Positions 1-6,143 of a DNA stretch of 9,409 nt are shown in pieces. Both the position numbers and the translations under genes were made by a program. The stretch spans positions 1 to 9,409 of the forward strand of contig JAJECB010000514.1 in the NCBI GenBank assembly GCA_022822245.1. Direction: 5' to 3'. How positions within the stretch are numbered: the stretch's first letter is position 1; every line of letters begins with the position of its first letter. The notes below the pieces were generated by a model that was not told the DNA's origin, did no database searches, and saw only the letters and a list, made by a program, of their open reading frames with translations. Source of the DNA: Gammaproteobacteria bacterium. GTDB taxonomy: Bacteria; Pseudomonadota; Gammaproteobacteria; HK1.

Positions 1-88
1 GGATCCGCATGGTGAGGGTGAGCCCGATCGCGCCGAGCGAGATGATCGCCCCGCTCAGGACCCCGTCCGCGACGTGCTGGAAGAACAT
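1..88 (-). CDS. livH: Branched-chain amino acid-type ABC transporter permease, N-terminal fragment (LivH-like)
   Basis: This is the first 29 codons of a gene that leaves the window at position 1. The peptide begins MFFQHVADGVLSGAIISLGA and continues IGLTLTMRI, a short amphipathic start leading into a hydrophobic first membrane segment. That pattern (a G-x-I-x-x-L-x-A-x-G-L-T-L core) is characteristic of LivH inner-membrane permeases, which form half of the translocation channel of branched-chain-amino-acid-type (HAAT) importers. The ATG shares one base with the TGA of the upstream livF gene (TGATG), indicating translational coupling. Position directly after LivG and LivF supports the call. 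Only about a tenth of the protein is visible, so the assignment rests on the start motif and on context; LivM is the alternative but less likely. Confidence 0.75.
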   Translation of the reverse strand, partial: MFFQHVADGVLSGAIISLGAIGLTLTMRI

Positions 89-843
89 CAGCCGCTTGCC
101 TCTGGCTCCGGGGCGCTGCCGCCCTCCCGCCGGCCGAGGAACACCGCGCCGAGATCGGCGTTCGCGGCGAGCGACGCCGCCTCGCCTTCCAGCCGGTTGC
201 GACCCTCGACGAGCACGTAGCCGCGGTCCGAGACCCCAAGGGCCGCGCGCGCGTTCTGCTCGACCATCAGCACCGCGACGCCGCGCGCGGCGAGCCCCCG
301 CACAAGGTCGAGCACCTCCACCGCCACCCGCGGGGCAAGCCCGGCGGTCGGCTCGTCGAGGAGGATCAGCTCGGGCTCGGGAACGAGGGCGCGGGCAAGG
401 GCGAGCATCTGGCGCTGGCCGCCGGAGAGGACGTGCGCCTTCTGATCGCGCCGCTCGCGGAGGACCGGGAACACGGCGTAGGCAGCGTCGAAGCGGGCCG
501 TCGCGGCGCGGCGCGGCACGGAGGCGGCTCCCACCCGCAGGTTCTCGTGCACCGTGAGGGTGCCGAACACGTTTTCGGTCTGCGGGACGTAGGCGACCCC
601 CCGCGCGGGCAGCCGGTGGGCGGGGGTGTTGGCGATTTCGCTCCCCGCGAGCCGAACGCTCCCCGCCGAGACGGTCACGAGGCCCGCGATGGCCTTGACG
701 AGGGTGGACTTGCCGGCGCCGTTCGGGCCGATGATCGTCACCACCTCGCCCCGGCGCACCTCGGCCGAGACCCCGTGCAGGATCGGGGAGTCCGCCCGGT
801 AGCCGGCCACCACCCCCTCCGCCCGGATCAAGGCTTCGCTCAT
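88..843 (-). CDS. livF: Branched-chain amino acid-type ABC transporter ATP-binding protein LivF
   Basis: This 251-residue protein is a complete ABC ATPase that would power a Liv-type (HAAT) importer at the cytoplasmic face of the inner membrane. Walker A is GPNGAGKST (residues 39-47), the Q-loop glutamine is Q88, the signature LSGGQ is at 139-143, and Walker B LILLDEP is at 159-165. The H-loop position carries Gln in VEQNA (194-198), which is usual for LivF and distinguishes it from LivG. A YVLVEGR segment (209-215) is also LivF-like. A short Ala/Glu/Gly-rich tail follows residue 237. The ATG at 843 has only a weak GAGG about 11 bases upstream. Its TGA overlaps the ATG of the next permease gene by one base. 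It is separated from its partner livG by 166 bp containing repeats. The imported substrate could be an amino acid, amide, aromatic acid or dicarboxylate and is not decided by sequence. Confidence 0.95.
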   Translation of the reverse strand: MSEALIRAEGVVAGYRADSPILHGVSAEVRRGEVVTIIGPNGAGKSTLVKAIAGLVTVSAGSVRLAGSEIANTPAHRLPARGVAYVPQTENVFGTLTVHENLRVGAASVPRRAATARFDAAYAVFPVLRERRDQKAHVLSGGQRQMLALARALVPEPELILLDEPTAGLAPRVAVEVLDLVRGLAARGVAVLMVEQNARAALGVSDRGYVLVEGRNRLEGEAASLAANADLGAVFLGRREGGSAPEPEASG

Positions 844-902
844 TGTGCCAATCGCCTCATCCTGGTTGCCCGCATGGTCCCCGACGGCCCCTCACGGCCC
901 CT

Positions 903-928
903 GCAGGCGGGATACCCGCGTTCCGGGG
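903..928. repeat. Degenerate copy of intergenic palindrome family B
   Basis: A short palindrome, GCGGG-ATA-CCCGC (907-919), lies in the livG/livF gap. Read on the minus strand, ACGCGGGTATCCCGCCTGC matches the core of the better copy at 4671-4698 (ACGCGGGCATCCTGCCCGC, same strand) at 16 of 19 positions. The adjoining CCCCGG also resembles the CCCGGG flank there. It is therefore most simply a decayed third member of that family. It could form a short RNA hairpin but has no T-tract. Confidence 0.5.
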
Positions 929-939
929 AAGTTTCAGCC

Positions 940-970
940 GGTCGGATCCGCGAAGCATAATCCGGCATCG
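940..970 (-). repeat. REP-like palindromic repeat, family A (diverged copy)
   Basis: The plus strand here reads GGTCGGATccGCGAAGCa followed by TAATCCGgCATCG, where lower case marks differences from the reverse complement of the best copy at 8821-8853 and its neighbours. About 27 of 31 positions agree. The outer arms GTCGGAT and ATCCGGC are still nearly complementary, so a stem-loop could form. It lies in the 166-bp gap between livG and livF, immediately beside a family B copy, and is noncoding on both strands as far as can be judged. Confidence 0.65.
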
Positions 971-983
971 CGCGACTCCCCGC

Positions 984-1004
984 CCGGGCATTGCGCGCGC
1001 CCGG
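984..1004 (-). terminator. Possible hairpin downstream of livG
   Basis: Arms CCGGGC (984-989) and GCCCGG (999-1004) enclose a nine-base loop, starting six bases after the livG stop codon. A transcript could fold here, but no run of T follows on the minus strand, so a classic intrinsic terminator is not supported. It may instead protect the mRNA 3' end, or be a chance inverted repeat in GC-rich DNA. Confidence 0.2.
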
Positions 1005-1009
1005 CTGCC

Positions 1010-1780
1010 TCATTCCGGAAGGCCCCCGAGGTACGCGTCGAGCACCGCGGGGTCGCGGCGCGCGCCCTCGACGCCGCCGGTGTAGATGAGCCTTCCTTCC
1101 GCCATCACCATGATCCGGCGGCAGATCGACATCACGAGCTCCATGTTGTGCTCGATGACGAGGAAGGCGTGCCCGCGGGTGTTAAGGGCCAGGATCTTCT
1201 CCACCAGGGTCTCCATCAGGACCGGATTGACACCGGCCGCGGGCTCGTCGAGGAGGATGATCCGCGGCTCCGCGATGAGGGCGCGCGCGAGCTCGAGCAG
1301 CTTGAGCTGCCCCCCGGAGAGGGTGCGGGCGAGGTCCCCCATCACCGGCTCGAGGGCGCAGAACGCGATGACCTCGCGCGCCCGCTCGCGGTTGCGCACC
1401 TCCTCGCGGCGCACCGTGCGGGGCGCGAGCCAGTTGTTCCAGAACCGTTCGCCGCTCTGGCCAGGGGGAACGAGCATCACGTTCTCGAGCACCGTCATCT
1501 CCGGGAATGGGCGTGGGATCTGAAACGTGCGGGCAACCCCGGCCGCGAACACCTCGTGGGGCGCAAGGCCGTCGATCCGGCGACCGGCGAGCCGGACCCT
1601 TCCCTCATCCGGGCGTTCCAGACCTGAGACGGTGTTGAAGAGCGTCGTCTTGCCCGCCCCGTTCGGTCCTATCAGCGCGTCGAGCGCCCCCGCCTCGACG
1701 GTGAAACCCACCTCGTCGACCGCCCGCAGGCTCCCGAACCGCTTGGTGAGTCCCTCCACCTCGAGGAGCGGCTCGCTCAC
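1010..1780 (-). CDS. livG: Branched-chain amino acid-type ABC transporter ATP-binding protein LivG
   Basis: This 256-residue protein is the second ATPase of the Liv-type importer. Walker A is GPNGAGKTT (38-46), the Q-loop lies in RTFQIPRPF (Q87), the signature LSGGQ is at 154-158, Walker B IILLDEP at 174-180, and the H-loop histidine H211 in VIEHNM. The AAGVNP segment after Walker B (181-186) is a LivG hallmark. A variable insert around 104-130 (GQSGERFWNNW onward) is also usual for LivG. The start is GTG at 1780. It overlaps the stop of the upstream aldo/keto reductase gene by four bases (GTGA), with an AGGA seven bases upstream. Longer in-frame extensions upstream run through the reductase gene and do not look like protein of this family. 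The overlap implies that livG is translated together with the reductase, CoA-transferase and small-protein genes, tying transport to that metabolic block. Confidence 0.95.
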   Translation of the reverse strand: MSEPLLEVEGLTKRFGSLRAVDEVGFTVEAGALDALIGPNGAGKTTLFNTVSGLERPDEGRVRLAGRRIDGLAPHEVFAAGVARTFQIPRPFPEMTVLENVMLVPPGQSGERFWNNWLAPRTVRREEVRNRERAREVIAFCALEPVMGDLARTLSGGQLKLLELARALIAEPRIILLDEPAAGVNPVLMETLVEKILALNTRGHAFLVIEHNMELVMSICRRIMVMAEGRLIYTGGVEGARRDPAVLDAYLGGLPE

Positions 1781-2910
1781 GCCTCTTTCCTGTTCCGGCC
1801 CCGGTCCCGCTCCCGATCCGGATCCCGGTCCCGGCTCCCGTCCGGGGTGGAAGGCGCGTCTTCGCCGGCCCCCTCCTGGAGGCCGTACTTCATGATCCGC
1901 CCGTGGGGGCCGTTCCGGTCGCGCTCGAGGGCGTAGACCGGGCCGCCGGGTCCCCGGGCACGGGCCTGCACGGCCCGAATGGCGGCCCGGTCGGCGCCGT
2001 CGAGCGCGATGGAGAAGACCCGGAGGGTTCGGGGCAGCCGGTCGGCGTAGCGGGCGCCGAGGATGACCGCCGCGGTCCCCGGGGCGTCGAGCATGGCCCG
2101 GAGGGCCACCGCGGCGATGTCCGCGCCCCGCCGGTCGGCGATGCCGCGGAGCGTCCGGAGCAGCTCCTGGAAGAGACCCCACCCCCCGAACTCCTCGATG
2201 ACGAGCCGGTACTTGACGAGCGAACGGTTCGCGAACCCGAAGCCGGGGTCGGGCTCCCCGAGCCACCGGTCGGTGAGGAAGCCGCCCGCGAGCGCGCCGT
2301 AGGCGAAGACGGCAACCCTGTTCGCGCCCGCCCACTCGAGGAAGCCGCCCTCCGGGCGCCGGTCGAGGAGCGAGTACTGCACCTGCGCGGAGACCACGTC
2401 GACCCCGGAGGCGGTGATCTCCGCGAGGTGCCGCTCGTCGAAGTTGGTGACCCCGATGCGGTCGATCTTCCCCGCCGCCTGGAGGGCGGCGAGGTGGCCG
2501 GCGCACTCCGCCCACCCCGGCGCGGCGAGGTCCCACCAGTGGAACTGCACGAGATCGAGGCGCTCGCGCCCGAGGCGCGCCAGGGAGCGGTCGATCACCC
2601 GGGCGACCGAGTCCCGATCGATTCGGGCGAGCGCCTCGAGGTCCGGCACGAACTTCGTGTGGACCCGGACTCCGGCTGCGCTCGCGGCGCCGCGCCGAGC
2701 AGCGAGCCGGGCGAGGAAGGACCCGATCATCTCCTCGACCCCGGTGTAGATGTCCGCGCAGTCGAAGGCGACGATCCCGGCGTCGACGAAGGCGGCCATG
2801 TCCGCCACCGCCCGCTCGGGCACCACCCGGCCGTGGTCGCCCGCGAGCTGCCAGCCACCCTTGATGAGGCGCGAGATGCGGTAGCCCGGCCGGAGCACGA
2901 CCGTCTCCAC
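1777..2910 (-). CDS. Aldo/keto reductase family oxidoreductase with Arg/Asp-repeat tail
   Basis: This 377-residue cytoplasmic protein is an NAD(P)H-dependent TIM-barrel oxidoreductase of the aldo/keto reductase superfamily. The catalytic tetrad appears as D50 and Y55 (FDCADIY), K86 (HTKF) and H124 (VQFHWW). GVTNFD (153-158) is the usual substrate-loop motif, and AAVILGAR (280-287) belongs to the cofactor-binding end. I chose GTG at 2910 because GGGGAGGT lies seven bases upstream and the protein then starts METVVLRPGYRISRLIKGGW, as expected for the fold. An alternative GTG at 2940 overlaps the previous stop by four bases (GTGA) and would add ten residues. The last 18 residues (SRDRDPDRERD onward) are a low-complexity Arg/Asp tract outside the conserved barrel. 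The carbonyl or alcohol substrate is unknown. Its place between a small CPDPxC protein and livG suggests a role in handling the imported compound. Confidence 0.88.
   Translation of the reverse strand: METVVLRPGYRISRLIKGGWQLAGDHGRVVPERAVADMAAFVDAGIVAFDCADIYTGVEEMIGSFLARLAARRGAASAAGVRVHTKFVPDLEALARIDRDSVARVIDRSLARLGRERLDLVQFHWWDLAAPGWAECAGHLAALQAAGKIDRIGVTNFDERHLAEITASGVDVVSAQVQYSLLDRRPEGGFLEWAGANRVAVFAYGALAGGFLTDRWLGEPDPGFGFANRSLVKYRLVIEEFGGWGLFQELLRTLRGIADRRGADIAAVALRAMLDAPGTAAVILGARYADRLPRTLRVFSIALDGADRAAIRAVQARARGPGGPVYALERDRNGPHGRIMKYGLQEGAGEDAPSTPDGSRDRDPDRERDRGRNRKEA
1786..1833 (-). repeat. Degenerate hexanucleotide tandem repeat encoding the reductase C-terminus
   Basis: On the minus strand, eight consecutive hexamers read CGGGAC, CGGGAT, CCGGAT, CGGGAG, CGGGAC, CGGGGC, CGGAAC, AGGAAA. 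They are variants of CGGGAC and each encodes an Arg-Asp-like dipeptide (RD RD PD RE RD RG RN RK). The tract ends six bases before the livG GTG and supplies its upstream AGGA. Hexamer gain or loss would preserve the reading frame. Confidence 0.75.
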
Positions 2911-2917
2911 CGGGCCG

Positions 2918-2925
2918 ACCTCCCC
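2918..2925 (-). promoter_or_regulatory. Ribosome binding site deciding the aldo/keto reductase start
   Basis: The minus-strand GGGGAGGT ends seven bases before GTG 2910. The rival GTG at 2940 has no comparable purine-rich site at the right distance, only GAGGACGG further away. This is the main reason for preferring the shorter protein. Confidence 0.55.
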
Positions 2926-2936
2926 GGGCGGGGGCG

Positions 2937-3314
2937 TCACGAAGCGTCGCCGTCCTCGCCCGGGAGGGGGACGGCGGAGGTGTCGGCGTGGCGGAAGGAG
3001 CGCTCCCCGATGCGGGTGATGCGGAACCTGGCCCCGCAGTGCGGGTCCGGACAGGCGACCTCCTCGTCGGTGGTCATCCAGTCGTTCGCCGCCGTCGCGC
3101 GCTGCTTCGCGGGCAGGAGGGGGAGGAGGGCCGCGAGCGGGTACAGCGGGAAGCTCCGCCGGCCGTCCTCCGGAAACACGAGCTTCTCCCCGATCACGAG
3201 GAAGTGCTCCCCCTCCCGGTGATCGCACATCATCGGCCGCCCGGAGGCGACCACCTCCACCCGGAGGTCGTAGAGCGTGAAGCGCCCGCCCGCCCCGTCT
3301 TCCCTGCCGCTCAT
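2937..3314 (-). CDS. Small CPDPxC-motif protein, TIGR04076-like
   Basis: This 125-residue protein of unknown function resembles the TIGR04076 family in layout. A short variable N-terminus is followed by YDLRVEVV (15-22), a Cys-His element MMCDHREGE (28-36), a beta-rich FLVIGEKLVFP (38-48), a hydrophobic PLYPLAALLPLLPAKQR (56-72) and then CPDPHCGARFRITR (88-101). C30, H32, C88 and C93 could bind a metal, but that is inference. No signal peptide or membrane span is evident. The ATG at 3314 has a very strong Shine-Dalgarno sequence (AAGGAGGGG) just upstream. The gene lies 47 bp after the CoA-transferase gene and directly before the aldo/keto reductase gene, with a 26-bp gap or a 4-bp overlap depending on the reductase start. 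Such adjacency suggests a partner or accessory role for one of these enzymes. Confidence 0.75.
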   Translation of the reverse strand: MSGREDGAGGRFTLYDLRVEVVASGRPMMCDHREGEHFLVIGEKLVFPEDGRRSFPLYPLAALLPLLPAKQRATAANDWMTTDEEVACPDPHCGARFRITRIGERSFRHADTSAVPLPGEDGDAS

Positions 3315-3361
3315 CTCCCCTCCTTCCGCGCTCCGCGATCCGGCGTTCGCGGCCGGCTCCG

Positions 3362-4543
3362 TCAGATGACGCCGTCGGCGCGAAGGCGTTCGATGCGGGC
3401 GTCGTCGTAGCCGAGCTCGGCGAGGACCGCCTCCGAGTCCGCCCCGAGCGCGGGCGCCGGCCGGGCCGGATGCGTCGCGCCCTCGGGACGGATCGGGTTC
3501 GCCATCATCTCGAAGCCCTCCCGCTCCGGATGGTCGACCGCGATGACCCGCCCGTCCGAGCGGGCCTCGTCGAGGGCCGCGCCTACCCCGTTGACGGGGG
3601 CGGCGGGCACCACCCCCGCGAACCGCTCGAGCCAGGTCGCGGTGTCGTGCTCGCGGAGCACCTCGTCGAGCATTTCGGTGATGAGGTCCCGGTGCTCGAG
3701 GCGGGCCGCGAAGGTCGCGAACCGCGGGTCGTGCTCCCACTCGGGGCGCCCCACCGCGCCCGCGAGGATCCCCCAGAACTTCTCCTTGTTGCACATGATG
3801 AAGATCCAGCCGTCCCGGGTCCGGTAGAGCTGGCACGGCACGATCGAGGCGTGGGCGGAGCGCGGGAGACGGGCGGGAACGAAGCCCTCGTTCAGGTACC
3901 ACGCGGCGTGGTAGCCGAGGTTGTAGCGGGCGACGTCGAGCAGGCTCACGTCGAAGTCGCGCCCCACCCCGCTCACCCGCGCCTCGAGCACTCCCGCGAC
4001 GAGCGCGAACGCGGCGGTGAGCCCGGTCATGTAGTCCACCACCGAGATCCCGTAGCGCTCCGGCGGACCTTCCGGAGACCCGGTGAGGTGGAGGTGGCCC
4101 GCCTCCGCCTGCATGAGGAAGTCGAACCCCGGCCACGACCCTCGCTCCCCGGTGCGCCCGTAGGCGGAGAGATGGACGCAGACGATGGCCGGGTTCCGCT
4201 CCCCGAGGTGGCGGTAGGTGAGGCCGAGGGCCTCCGGCTGGTCTCCGCGAAGGTTTCCGAACACCGCCTCGCAGCTCGCGGCGAGGTCTCGAAGAACCTC
4301 CTGCCCACCGGGCGACTTGAGGTCTAGCTTCAGGCTCCGCTTGTTGCGGTTGAAGCACTGGTAGAAGTGGCTGTCGCCGGGGCCGAGGAAGAAGGGTCCG
4401 ACCCGCCGCCCGAGCTCGCCGCCCTCCCCCGGGTTCTCGATCTTGATGACCTCCGCACCGAGGTCCGCGAGATAGGTGGTGCCGAACGGACCCGCCCCGT
4501 ACTGCTCGACGGCGAGGACCCGGAGCCCGGCGAGGGGGGGCAT
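3362..4543 (-). CDS. CaiB/BaiF (family III) CoA-transferase
   Basis: This 393-residue protein has the usual length of family III CoA-transferases, which move CoA between an acyl-CoA and a free carboxylate and work as interlocked dimers in the cytoplasm. The N-terminal LAGLRVL (4-10) and YLADLGAEVIKIENP (24-38) form the family's Rossmann-like entry. NKRSLKLDLKSPGGQ (67-81) is the conserved NK-SLxLDLK block. The putative nucleophile is D170 in SVVDYMTG, at the position equivalent to the Asp169 of formyl-CoA transferase and CaiB. PGFDFLMQAEAGH (138-150) is another family landmark. The ATG at 4543 follows GGAGGA by nine bases. It is the first gene of the tight block running to livG and has a candidate promoter upstream. 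Donor and acceptor cannot be read from sequence; succinyl-CoA or acetyl-CoA donors are typical of the family. Confidence 0.92.
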   Translation of the reverse strand: MPPLAGLRVLAVEQYGAGPFGTTYLADLGAEVIKIENPGEGGELGRRVGPFFLGPGDSHFYQCFNRNKRSLKLDLKSPGGQEVLRDLAASCEAVFGNLRGDQPEALGLTYRHLGERNPAIVCVHLSAYGRTGERGSWPGFDFLMQAEAGHLHLTGSPEGPPERYGISVVDYMTGLTAAFALVAGVLEARVSGVGRDFDVSLLDVARYNLGYHAAWYLNEGFVPARLPRSAHASIVPCQLYRTRDGWIFIMCNKEKFWGILAGAVGRPEWEHDPRFATFAARLEHRDLITEMLDEVLREHDTATWLERFAGVVPAAPVNGVGAALDEARSDGRVIAVDHPEREGFEMMANPIRPEGATHPARPAPALGADSEAVLAELGYDDARIERLRADGVI

Positions 4544-4565
4544 GGGCTAGTTCCTCCGCAAGGAG

Positions 4566-4587
4566 TCAATGATCGATTGAGAATCAA
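4566..4587. promoter_or_regulatory. Overlapping short dyads, possible operator
   Basis: TCAAT-GATCG-ATTGA (4566-4580) overlaps TTGA-GAA-TCAA (4577-4587) in an AT-rich patch that contrasts with the GC-rich surroundings. The dyads lie between the candidate promoter and the CoA-transferase start, where a repressor of the GntR or TetR type could act. No regulator gene is in the window, so this is only a candidate. Confidence 0.25.
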
Positions 4588-4588
4588 G

Positions 4589-4618
4589 CATATACCAACC
4601 GCTCCGATGTCATTGCAA
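4589..4618 (-). promoter_or_regulatory. Candidate promoter for the CoA-transferase to livG block
   Basis: On the minus strand TTGCAA (4613-4618) and TATATG (4589-4594) are separated by 18 bases. Each matches the sigma-70 consensus at 4 of 6 positions. This is the most AT-rich noncoding stretch in the window and sits about 46 bases before the CoA-transferase ATG. The match is imperfect, so transcription could also continue from the upstream genes. Confidence 0.35.
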
Positions 4619-4623
4619 GCCCC

Positions 4624-4698
4624 CCTGGGAACGCGGGCTTCCAGCCCGCGGCCGGAGCCTCCCACGCTTCACGCGGGCAGGATGCCCGCGCCCCCGGG
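4624..4698. repeat. Inverted pair of palindromic repeats, family B
   Basis: Copy 1 (4624-4651) contains CGCGGGCT-TCC-AGCCCGCG (4632-4650), a perfect 8-bp stem with a three-base loop. Copy 2 (4671-4698) contains CGCGGGCA-GGA-TGCCCGCG (4672-4690), likewise perfect. The reverse complement of copy 2, including its CCCGGG flank, aligns with copy 1 and its CCTGGG flank, so the two copies are inverted relative to each other, 19 bp apart. The T/A stem pair of copy 1 is A/T in copy 2, a compensatory change that preserves pairing. They lie downstream of the acyl-CoA dehydrogenase gene and may act in mRNA 3' end formation or stability. Confidence 0.75.
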
Positions 4699-4753
4699 AG
4701 GACGGGGCTCGATGATGCCGATTCGCGAAACCTGCATCCGCGCCGCCCGCCGG

Positions 4754-5935
4754 TCAGACCGGATTGCGGGCGATGAGCTGGCGGGCGATGAGGATGCGCT
4801 GGAGCTCGTTCGTGCCCTCCCCGATGGCGAGCAGCGGCGCGTCCCGGTAGAAGCGCTCGACGTTGAACTCCTTGGAGTAGCCGTAGCCGCCGTGCACCCG
4901 CATCGACTCGAGGGAGCAGAAGATCGCGGCCTCGCTCCCCGCGAGCTTCGCCATCCCCGCCTCCATGTCGCAGCGCTCGCCGCGGTCGAAGGCGGCCGCC
5001 GCCCGCTCGATGAGAAGGCGGGCGGACTCGACCTGGGTCGCCATGTCGGCGAGCTTGATCTGGATCGCCTGGTGCTCGCAGATGGGCTTCCCGAAGGACT
5101 TGCGGATCTGCGCGTAACGCACCGCTTCGTCGAGCGAAGCCTGCGCCACCCCGACCCCGCGCGCGGCGATGTTGATCCGGCCGAGCTCGAGCCCCCCGAG
5201 AGCGTGCTGGAGCCCCCGCCCCTCCTCGCCCCCGATGAGCCGGTCCTCCGGGACGTAGTAGTCCTCGAAGACGAGCTCCGCGCTGTCGATCCCCTTGTAG
5301 CCGAGCTTCTCGAGCTTGCGGCTCACCGTGAAGCCTTCCCCCTTCTCCGCGAGGAAGAGGCTCATGCCGCGGTGGCGGGGCATCGCATCGGGGTCCGTCT
5401 TCACGAGGAGGGCGAAGCACTGGCCGTGGATCCCGTTCGAGATCCAGGTCTTGGTCCCGTTGATGACGTAGCCCGCCCCATCGCGGCGGGCGGTAGTGCG
5501 GACCGCGGACTGGAGGTCGGTGCCCCCGTCGGGCTCGGTGAGGGCGAGGCCGCCCCGGACCTCGCCGCTCGCGAACTTCGGCAGCCACTCGCGCTTCTGC
5601 GCCTCGGTGCCGTGGCGCGCCACCGCGGAGGCCATGATGAGGTGGGAGTTGTAGATCCCGGTGATCGACATCCACACCCGGGCCATCCGCTCGACGATGC
5701 GGGCGTAGGTCGCGGCTCCGAGACCGAGACCGCCGAACTCCTCGGGGATGATCGCGCCGAACAGGCCGAGCTCCTTCATCCCCTCCACGATGTCCTCGGG
5801 CCAGATGTCGTCCTTCTCGAGGTCGTGCGCGTAGGGAGCGACCTCCTTCTCGAGGAACTTCTCGATCGCGTCGAGGATGATGTTCTCTTCTTCGGCCCGC
5901 TCCGCGGCTGCCGCGTGGGGAGTCTGCGCTGCCAC
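4754..5935 (-). CDS. Acyl-CoA dehydrogenase
   Basis: This 393-residue FAD-dependent enzyme would introduce an alpha-beta double bond into an acyl-CoA and pass electrons to electron-transfer flavoprotein. Family signatures are ALTEPDGGTD (131-140), FGKP (281-284) and GGYGYSKEFNVERFYRDA (349-366). The likely catalytic base is E373 in AIGEGTNEL, the position used by short- and medium-chain and glutaryl-CoA-type dehydrogenases. I chose GTG at 5935, with GAGG seven bases upstream and a protein opening before the first helical block (EENIILDAIEKFLEKEV). An ATG at 6007 would add 24 residues of low-quality sequence without a ribosome site. It follows the MmgE/PrpD gene after a 208-bp repeat-bearing gap. 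Methylsuccinyl-CoA, glutaryl-CoA or short branched acyl-CoA are possible substrates; the sequence alone does not choose. The long N-terminal extension of ethylmalonyl-pathway methylsuccinyl-CoA dehydrogenase is absent. Confidence 0.93.
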   Translation of the reverse strand: MAAQTPHAAAAERAEEENIILDAIEKFLEKEVAPYAHDLEKDDIWPEDIVEGMKELGLFGAIIPEEFGGLGLGAATYARIVERMARVWMSITGIYNSHLIMASAVARHGTEAQKREWLPKFASGEVRGGLALTEPDGGTDLQSAVRTTARRDGAGYVINGTKTWISNGIHGQCFALLVKTDPDAMPRHRGMSLFLAEKGEGFTVSRKLEKLGYKGIDSAELVFEDYYVPEDRLIGGEEGRGLQHALGGLELGRINIAARGVGVAQASLDEAVRYAQIRKSFGKPICEHQAIQIKLADMATQVESARLLIERAAAAFDRGERCDMEAGMAKLAGSEAAIFCSLESMRVHGGYGYSKEFNVERFYRDAPLLAIGEGTNELQRILIARQLIARNPV

Positions 5936-6019
5936 CTTCCTGCCTCGCTGCCTTGTTGTCCTTGCCCCTTGGTGGGACTCGCTTCCGTCACCTCCCGGCC
6001 ATCGCACCGGCCCCCGGGT

Positions 6020-6045
6020 GTCGGATTACGCTTCGCCAATCCGAC
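6020..6045 (+). repeat. REP-like palindromic repeat, family A (near-perfect copy)
   Basis: This 26-bp palindrome starts GTCGGATTA and ends CAATCCGAC around CGCTTCGC. It differs from the copy at 8824-8849 at a single base (C for T at the start of the right arm). It lies in the gap between the MmgE/PrpD and acyl-CoA dehydrogenase genes. A further half-copy, CAATCCGACCTGCC, follows at 6051-6064. Confidence 0.8.
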
Positions 6046-6086
6046 GGCTGCAATCCGACCTGCCGCCGGCCCCGGGCAGTCCCGCC

Positions 6087-6120
6087 GCAGACCGGATTGG
6101 CGACGCGCAATTCGACATCG
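6087..6120 (-). repeat. REP-like palindromic repeat, family A (diverged, inverted copy)
   Basis: The plus strand GCAGACCGGATTGGCGACG followed by CGCAATTCGACATCG aligns with the reverse-complement form of family A, which reads GTAGGTCGGATTAGCGAAGC then GTAATCCGACATC. It is inverted relative to the copy at 6020-6045, so the two form a facing pair separated by about 41 bp. It lies 24 bp downstream of the MmgE/PrpD stop codon. Confidence 0.6.
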
Positions 6121-6143
6121 CCCCCTTCCAACCCGCGAGGCGG

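Noticed and set aside
1..6. Window begins exactly with a BamHI site (GGATCC)
   Set aside because: The bases fit the livH reading frame; this could be a cloning or contig edge, but a single six-base site cannot show it.
250..264. Missing H-loop histidine in LivF (Gln in VEQNA)
   Set aside because: Gln at this position is normal for LivF proteins and is not a defect.
844..1009. Small gene between livG and livF
   Set aside because: Frames open here on the plus strand have no ribosome site and run into antisense shadows; the gap is explained by repeats.
1781..2536. Upstream in-frame extension of livG
   Set aside because: The extension lies over the aldo/keto reductase gene in another frame and reads as Arg/Pro-rich shadow; the GTG at 1780 gives a standard LivG length and N-terminus.
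4751..4775. Further family A repeat at GTCAGACCGGATTGCGGGC
   Set aside because: Only a short GGATT match and it lies over the acyl-CoA dehydrogenase stop and last codons; better explained as coding sequence.
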